Of a stretch of DNA of 64,000 nucleotides, positions 60,072-64,000 are shown in pieces. The DNA lies in NCBI RefSeq assembly GCF_014297445.1, contig NZ_JACORU010000013.1, positions 94,934 to 158,933 on the forward strand, in the 5' to 3' direction. The notes under the pieces are model-generated. The model did no database searches. It had not been told where the DNA came from and worked only from the letters and a program-made list of their open reading frames with translations. This DNA comes from Ramlibacter albus. GTDB lineage: Bacteria; Pseudomonadota; Gammaproteobacteria; Burkholderiales; Burkholderiaceae_C. A program made the position numbers and the translations under genes. Every line of letters begins with the position of its first letter. The stretch's first letter is position 1.

Positions 60072-61028
60072 ATGAGCTTCGACACACCCCTGACCCGGCT
60101 GCTCGGCATCCGGCACCCCGTCCTGCTCGCGCCCATGGACGTGGTGGCCGACGCGAAGCTATCCGCGGCGGTCAGCGCCGCGGGCGGGCTTGGGCTGCTC
60201 GGCGGCGGCTATGGCGACCGCGAATGGCTGGCGCGCGAACTCGCTGCCGTGTCCGCGTCGCAACAGCCGTTCGGCGTGGGCTTCATCACGTGGAGCTTGC
60301 GCAAGCAGGAGTCGCTGCTGGACCTGGCCCTCGAATACAAGCCGCGCGCCGTGATGCTCTCCTTCGGCGACCCGGCCGGGTTGGTCGACCGCATCCACGC
60401 CGCGGGCTCCCTCGCGATCTGCCAGGTGCAGACGCTGGCGATGGCGCGCGAGGCGCTTGCCGCAGGCGCGGACGTGCTCGTCGCGCAAGGCGCGGAAGCC
60501 GGCGGGCACGGCGCGTCGCGCGGGCTCTTCACGCTGCTGCCGGAGATCGTCGATGCGAGCGCGGGCAAGGTGCCCGTGGTGGCGGCAGGCGGCATCGCCG
60601 ATGGCCGTGGCATGGCCGCGGCGCTGGTGCTCGGTGCGTCGGGCGTGCTCGTCGGCACGCGTTTCTATGCGTCGCAAGAGTCGCCCGCTGCATCGGCCGC
60701 GAAAGAGCGCATCTGCCGGGCGGGCGGTGACGACACCGTGCGCAGCATCGTGTTCGACATCTCGCGGCGCAATGTGTGGCCGGCGCCGTTCAACGGCCGC
60801 TGCATGCGCAACGGCCACACGGAGCGCTGGCTGGGCCGCGAGGTGGAGCTGATGCAGAACATCAACGCCGAGGCCGAGCGCTATGCGCGTGCGCGGGCTG
60901 CGGCGGACTTCGACGTGGCCGCGGTGATCGCCGGCGAGGCCGTCGGTCTGGTCAACGAGGTGTTGCCGGCCGGCGAGATCGTGAACCGCATGGTGGCCGA
61001 CGCGGCCCGGCGCAGCGCCCAAGGCTGA
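60072..61028 (+). CDS. Nitronate monooxygenase-like flavin oxidoreductase
   Basis: 318 residues. NPD/2-nitropropane-dioxygenase fold: RHPVLLAPMDVVADAKLSAA, GVGFITWSL, the phosphate-binding AQGAEAGGHGASRGLFTLLP with the catalytic His, and VVAAGGIADGRGMAAALVLG. Oxidises propionate-3-nitronate or serves as an NADH:quinone reductase; not decidable here. ATG 60072 has an AGGAGAGC ribosome site and lies 37 bases after the LysR stop. Confidence 0.87.
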   Translation: MSFDTPLTRLLGIRHPVLLAPMDVVADAKLSAAVSAAGGLGLLGGGYGDREWLARELAAVSASQQPFGVGFITWSLRKQESLLDLALEYKPRAVMLSFGDPAGLVDRIHAAGSLAICQVQTLAMAREALAAGADVLVAQGAEAGGHGASRGLFTLLPEIVDASAGKVPVVAAGGIADGRGMAAALVLGASGVLVGTRFYASQESPAASAAKERICRAGGDDTVRSIVFDISRRNVWPAPFNGRCMRNGHTERWLGREVELMQNINAEAERYARARAAADFDVAAVIAGEAVGLVNEVLPAGEIVNRMVADAARRSAQG

Positions 61029-61063
61029 GCGGGCCGCGCCTGCCGGGGTGGGACAATCCGGGC

Positions 61064-62167
61064 ATGCGCATTTCAGAGATCAGGCAACGGCTGCGAGAAG
61101 CTGGGGCCCTGCCCACCCATGAGTTCCGCGTGCTGCGCCTGTGGTCGCAGGCCTTGCCGCAGACGAGCGGGCCGCGGCGCATCGAGGACTTCCTGCCGCA
61201 GGCGCTGCGCGATGCGCTGCCTGCGATCGAGGCGCAGCTCGATGGCTTGGCGCATGTCATCTCAGCGCATCCCGGTGAAGACGGCGGCGAGCGGCTGCTC
61301 GTCGGTCTGGCCGATGGCCAGTCGGTGGAGAGCGTGCTGCTGCCGCGCGCGGATGGCTTGTGCATCTCATCGCAAGTGGGCTGCGCCGTCGGCTGCGTGT
61401 TCTGCATGACAGGCCGCAGCGGGCTGGTGCGGCAAGTGGGCAGCGCCGAGATGGTGGCGCAGGTGGTGCTGGCGCGCACGCGGCGGCCGGTGAAGAAGGT
61501 GGTGTTCATGGGCATGGGCGAGCCCGCGCACAACCTGGACAACGTGCTCGAAGCCATCGACCTGCTGGGCACGGCGGGCAACATCGGGCACAAGAACCTG
61601 GTGCTGTCGACCGTGGGCGACCCGCGCGTGTTCGAGCGCCTGCCGCAGCAGCAGGTGAAGCCGGCGCTGGCGTTGTCGTTGCATACGACGAAGGCGCAGC
61701 TGCGTGCGCGCTTGCTGCCGCGCGCGCCGGCGATGACGCCGGAGGAGATCGTCGAGCGCGGGGAAGCCTATGCGCGGGCGACAGGGTATCCGATTCAATA
61801 CCAGTGGACGCTGCTGGAAGGCATCAACGACGGGGACGATGAGGTTGAAGGGATCGTGCGGCTGCTGGAGGGGAAGTACGGGGTGCTGAACCTGATTCCG
61901 TACAACACCGTCGACGGGCTTGATTTCAAGCGGCCGCCGGCCGAGCGTGCAAGGGAGATGCTGCGCACGTTGATGCGCAGGCGCATCCTCACCAAGCTGC
62001 GGCAGTCGGCGGCGCAGGATGTGGAGGGCGGGTGCGGGCAGCTGCGGGCGCGTGCGATGGGCGGCGGGTCAGTGCAGCGTGTCGAGTGGGCTGGGCGTGC
62101 CGCCCGCGGCAACCTTCAGGACGTGCGTGTAGATCATGGTGGTGCTGACGTCGCTGTGACCGAGTAG
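61064..62167 (+). CDS. RlmN-type radical SAM methyltransferase, C-terminus extended into the integron
   Basis: 367 residues from ATG 61064. Radical SAM cluster GCAVGCVFCMTG (CxxxCxxC), MGMGEPAHNLDNVL, SLHTTKAQLR, and the C-terminal methyl-carrying cysteine in VEGGCGQLRAR. RlmN methylates A2503 of 23S rRNA and A37 of tRNAs; this looks like a paralogue rather than the usual copy (no YgfZ/ndk context). The family normally ends just past QLRARAM; here about 35 more codons run antisense over the integrase 3' end (62069-62167), as though the integron joined here. Confidence 0.83.
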   Translation: MRISEIRQRLREAGALPTHEFRVLRLWSQALPQTSGPRRIEDFLPQALRDALPAIEAQLDGLAHVISAHPGEDGGERLLVGLADGQSVESVLLPRADGLCISSQVGCAVGCVFCMTGRSGLVRQVGSAEMVAQVVLARTRRPVKKVVFMGMGEPAHNLDNVLEAIDLLGTAGNIGHKNLVLSTVGDPRVFERLPQQQVKPALALSLHTTKAQLRARLLPRAPAMTPEEIVERGEAYARATGYPIQYQWTLLEGINDGDDEVEGIVRLLEGKYGVLNLIPYNTVDGLDFKRPPAERAREMLRTLMRRRILTKLRQSAAQDVEGGCGQLRARAMGGGSVQRVEWAGRAARGNLQDVRVDHGGADVAVTE

Positions 62168-63064
62168 CTCCTGCACGGTGCGGATGTCGGTACCGCGCTG
62201 AAGCAGGTGCGTGGCGAAACTGTGGCGAAGCGTGTGGGCCGAGACACGCTTGGCGATGCCAGCCTTCGAGACCGCCGCTTTGATTCCGCGTTGCAGGCGC
62301 TCCTCGTACAGGTGGTGACGGCGGACGACGCCCGTGCGCGGGTCCGTTGCGAATGTGGGTGAGGGGAACACCCAGAACCAGCCCCAGCTCTGGCCGACCT
62401 TGGGGTATTTGCGCTCGAGTGCGTGAGGTACTTCAACGCCTGCTCGGCCGGCGTGATGGTCGGAGGTCCAGACGGCTCGCGCGGCGGCGACCTGAAGGCG
62501 CAGCGGTTCCGCGAGCGCTTTGGGCAACATGACGACCCGGTCCTTGTTGCCTTTGGCTTCGCGCACGACGATGGCGTGCCGGTCGAAATCGACGTCCTTG
62601 ATGCGCAGGCGCATCGCTTCCATCAGGCGCATGCCCGTGCCGTACAGAAGGCGCGCGATCAGTGCCGTGCCCTGTGGCATGGCGTCGAGCAGCGAGCGAA
62701 CCTCTTCGGACGTGAGCACGGTGGGGATGCGGCGCGTGTATGCGGGGCGTTGAAGGTTTTCCAGCCATGGCAACTCGGTGCCAAGCACCTCGCGATACAG
62801 GAAGAGAAGAGCGCTCAGTGCCTGGCTGTGGGTGGACGGGGACACGCGACGCTGCGTGGCAAGCATGGTGAGAAATGCCTGGACTTCCTCTTCGCCCAGC
62901 GTGCGCGGGTGACGAAGGCCGGACCAGCGCACGTACATGCGGATCCAGTACACGTACGCCTTCTCGGTGCGGAGGCTGTAGTGCAGATAGCGCGCGCGCT
63001 CGCGGACCTGTTCGAGCAGGCGGGGCTGTGCGGAGGTGGATGGCGCAGCGCTGCGGGTTTCCAT
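62069..63064 (-). CDS. intI: Integron integrase IntI
   Basis: 331 residues. Tyrosine recombinase with catalytic Arg146 (TGMRLMEAMRL), Lys172, His277/Arg280 (HTLRHSFATHLLQRG), His303 (LLGHSDVS) and Tyr312 (IYTHV). The segment 209-235 (VEVPHALERKYPKVGQSWGW and FWVF) is the additional domain found only in IntI integrases, which binds folded attC DNA. Transcribed away from the cassette-like ORF, the standard integron arrangement. All catalytic residues are intact. Confidence 0.95.
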   Translation of the reverse strand: METRSAAPSTSAQPRLLEQVRERARYLHYSLRTEKAYVYWIRMYVRWSGLRHPRTLGEEEVQAFLTMLATQRRVSPSTHSQALSALLFLYREVLGTELPWLENLQRPAYTRRIPTVLTSEEVRSLLDAMPQGTALIARLLYGTGMRLMEAMRLRIKDVDFDRHAIVVREAKGNKDRVVMLPKALAEPLRLQVAAARAVWTSDHHAGRAGVEVPHALERKYPKVGQSWGWFWVFPSPTFATDPRTGVVRRHHLYEERLQRGIKAAVSKAGIAKRVSAHTLRHSFATHLLQRGTDIRTVQELLGHSDVSTTMIYTHVLKVAAGGTPSPLDTLH

Positions 63065-63069
63065 AGTGC

Positions 63070-63098
63070 TTTATACTGTATGAAAAGCCAGCTATCAA
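63070..63098 (-). promoter_or_regulatory. intI promoter with LexA-type box in the spacer
   Basis: On the minus strand: -35 TTGATA (63098-63093), 17-base spacer, -10 TATAAA (63075-63070). The spacer contains CTGGCTTTTCATACAG (63091-63076), a CTG-N10-CAG LexA-type site. Transcription would begin at or within a base or two of the intI ATG, so the mRNA may be leaderless. SOS control of intI is established for other integrons. Confidence 0.7.
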
Positions 63099-63150
63099 CC
63101 GCTTGCCCGCGTGGATGCTTGCTGGCAGACTGCCCGCTCGGGCAAGAAAC

Positions 63151-63174
63151 GGCTTTATCCGGCGGTTTTATCCG
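63151..63174. repeat. Direct repeat in the attI region
   Basis: GGCTTTATCCG (63151-63161) and GGTTTTATCCG (63164-63174), 10 of 11 bases identical, 13 bases apart. Could be accessory integrase-binding sites, which class 1 attI has as two direct repeats. Confidence 0.45.
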
Positions 63175-63251
63175 TCACGCGATCAACGCGTGGTGCGCGG
63201 GATATGAGGTCGTTTTTGAAGTGAGCTCGTTGCACGGGAGGTGAGCGAAAA

Positions 63252-63347
63252 ATGCTTCAGCGTCAGCTAGTTACCACGGCTTGGTCACCAGTCTTATCCA
63301 GCGAGTGCGGGATAAGAAGTTTCGGTGTGCGGTCCACATTACGTTAG
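63252..63347 (+). other. Short leader ORF overlapping the cassette ORF start
   Basis: 31 codons (MLQRQLVTTAWSPVLSSECG and on). It is the only ATG here with a proper ribosome site (GGGAGG), but it is in another frame from the 165-codon ORF and overlaps its first 67 bases. May help translation of the cassette ORF by reinitiation, as ORF-11 does in class 1 integrons, or mark a frameshifted older start. Confidence 0.3.
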
Positions 63348-63778
63348 ACGGCACGAAACGCATGGTCGCGATTGAAGCGCAGAACGAGAAGGGCTGGCGA
63401 TGGATTTCGGCCATTTGCCGTCATCGGGAGACCGCAGAAGCATTCCTTGCCTCGGTTCCCCCTGAACTCCGTGGGTTCCAGCGGTTGGTCGAGATTCCGC
63501 ATGAACGCTACCCGCTCTTCGTCATCGAAGATCGGCAGTTCGAATATGGGAAGGCCGACCTTGTGCGAAAGCGTCTCGCTGAACCCCAGCCTTCCGGCAA
63601 CGAAGACGCCGTCCTGTTGAACGTCTACATCGTCCGGGAGGACTTCGTGCCGCAATACCCCGGTAGGGACTCAATGGGGTACCTTTACCATTGGCACATT
63701 ACCGACGAGGCGCTTGTGCCGCCCCGTAGCCATGTGATCGCCGAAGAACTTCTGGAGGCCGAGCGCGATGCCGTCTAA
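63281..63778 (+). CDS. Cassette-like ORF of unknown function
   Basis: 165 residues from TTG 63281; GTG 63305 and ATG 63362 are other starts, none with a clear ribosome site. Base composition is visibly lower in GC than the rest of the window, as expected for cassette DNA. Features: RCAVHITLDGTKRMVAIEAQ, a Trp-Arg-Trp motif, and a C-terminal MGYLYHWHITDEALVPPRS; no signal or membrane helix. The TAA stop (63776-63778) lies within the attC R'' box GTCTAAC, the usual cassette arrangement. No family recognised. Confidence 0.7.
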   Translation: MVTSLIQRVRDKKFRCAVHITLDGTKRMVAIEAQNEKGWRWISAICRHRETAEAFLASVPPELRGFQRLVEIPHERYPLFVIEDRQFEYGKADLVRKRLAEPQPSGNEDAVLLNVYIVREDFVPQYPGRDSMGYLYHWHITDEALVPPRSHVIAEELLEAERDAV

Positions 63779-63880
63779 CAAGTCGGTCGACACGGACACG
63801 CACCGGCAGCGCGCCACAAGGCGCGCGGGTGATCGTGCACTTTGTGGCGCGCTGCCGGTGCGTGCCGGTCACCTCCAACT
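63773..63880 (+). other. attC-like recombination site without R' box
   Basis: R'' box GTCTAAC (63773-63779) matches RYYYAAC. The L''-like GGTCGACACGG (63785-63795) pairs with CCGGTCACC (63865-63873) if two bases are left bulged, as extrahelical bases in attC. A perfect 23-bp stem follows (63797-63819 with 63842-63864) around a 22-base loop. Where R' (GTTRRRY) should follow, after CTCCAAC (63873-63879), the sequence is TACAAGG. No GTT trinucleotide occurs on this strand to the window end. Confidence 0.6.
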
Positions 63881-64000
63881 ACAAGGGCTTCCCCGTCTGT
63901 CAAGCGATTGAATTCCTCGAGCGAAGCTCGATCTCCATTCTTCAAATTGCGTGCGCAGGCAGATTGCAGCGAAGGATGCGGACAGCGAAACTACAAACGG
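63881..64000. other. Sequence after the attC-like site, no gene assigned
   Basis: 120 bases to the window edge. Two frames stay open, including one reading from GTG 63835 through the attC arm, but neither shows start signals or protein motifs. May be the beginning of another cassette or of rearranged DNA. Confidence 0.3.

Larger units (their letters stand above)
63065..63280. other. Presumed attI region between intI and the first cassette
   Basis: 216 bases without a convincing gene. It contains the intI promoter, a perfect TGCCCG-CT-CGGGCA palindrome (63131-63144), an 11-base direct repeat, and candidate core sites: GTTGCAC (63229-63235, one mismatch to GTTRRRY) and GTTACCA (63270-63276, poorer). 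The exact attI crossover point is not certain. SD-like GGGAGG at 63236 precedes ATG 63252. Confidence 0.5.

Noticed and set aside
63835..64000. Open frame from GTG 63835 through the attC arm to the window end
   Set aside because: No ribosome site and it translates the palindrome; similar small ORFs over attC sites are known, but nothing here supports expression.

Overview
The window is GC-rich, densely packed bacterial DNA. Gene content (Bug/TctC receptor, CaiB-type CoA transferases, protocatechuate 4,5-cleavage genes, TAXI-TRAP and Liv transporters, CrcB, RhlE, ApaH, Ku) fits a soil or freshwater betaproteobacterium of the Comamonadaceae type (Ramlibacter/Variovorax-like). This placement is an inference from family content, not from a marker gene. 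No rRNA, tRNA or CRISPR array was seen, and no gene-free stretch exceeds 300 bases; the longest are the two flanks of the last ORF (63065-63280 and 63779-64000).

Layout. 1-17.8 kb is mostly housekeeping: a truncated TctC-type receptor, a FAD oxidoreductase, fpr, Ku, a KGG stress protein, a histidine kinase and response regulator that converge, then trpS, an M50 protease, a Sua5/YrdC protein, a DMT exporter and a PHP phosphatase as a minus-strand run, then pcp, a YpfJ-like zinc protease, rhlE, apaH, a CorC-like protein and SapC. 17.8-26.7 kb carries crcB translationally coupled to a serralysin-like protease, a Rieske oxygenase/reductase pair (VanAB type) followed by a short core-MetE protein, a divergent GntR regulator with two matching operator palindromes, a second serralysin-like protein, and a LigAB extradiol dioxygenase.

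26.7-46.8 kb is catabolic and transport DNA. An iron/polyamine-type ABC transporter is co-transcribed with a CoA transferase and a crotonase. A near-complete protocatechuate 4,5-cleavage operon (ligJ, ligK, ligI, ligA, ligB, ligC, led by a ModA-like protein) faces a LysR gene. A TAXI-TRAP transporter with an acyl-CoA synthetase follows. 46.8-50 kb holds an IS481-family element with perfect target duplication, inserted between two convergent genes, and a coupled globin / DUF4388-like / Ser-Thr kinase operon.

50.1-59 kb is one long minus-strand operon with mostly overlapping start and stop codons: intradiol dioxygenase, citryl-CoA-lyase-like protein, CoA transferase, FMN reductase, complete Liv ABC transporter (with a LivM-LivG fusion whose linker is a palindromic repeat pair) and a second core-MetE protein, with a divergent LysR gene. 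It reads like an uptake-plus-degradation route for an aromatic acid that does not match a standard pathway.

60-64 kb ends in a chromosomal integron. An IntI-type integrase overlaps the end of an rlmN paralogue. Its promoter has a LexA-like box in the -10/-35 spacer. One cassette-like ORF of unknown function ends inside an attC R'' box, and the attC that follows keeps its bulged stem but has no R' box. The integron, the IS481 insertion that supplies stop codons, the repeat-linked LivMG fusion and the dioxygenase/citryl-CoA-lyase operon are the parts most worth a second look.
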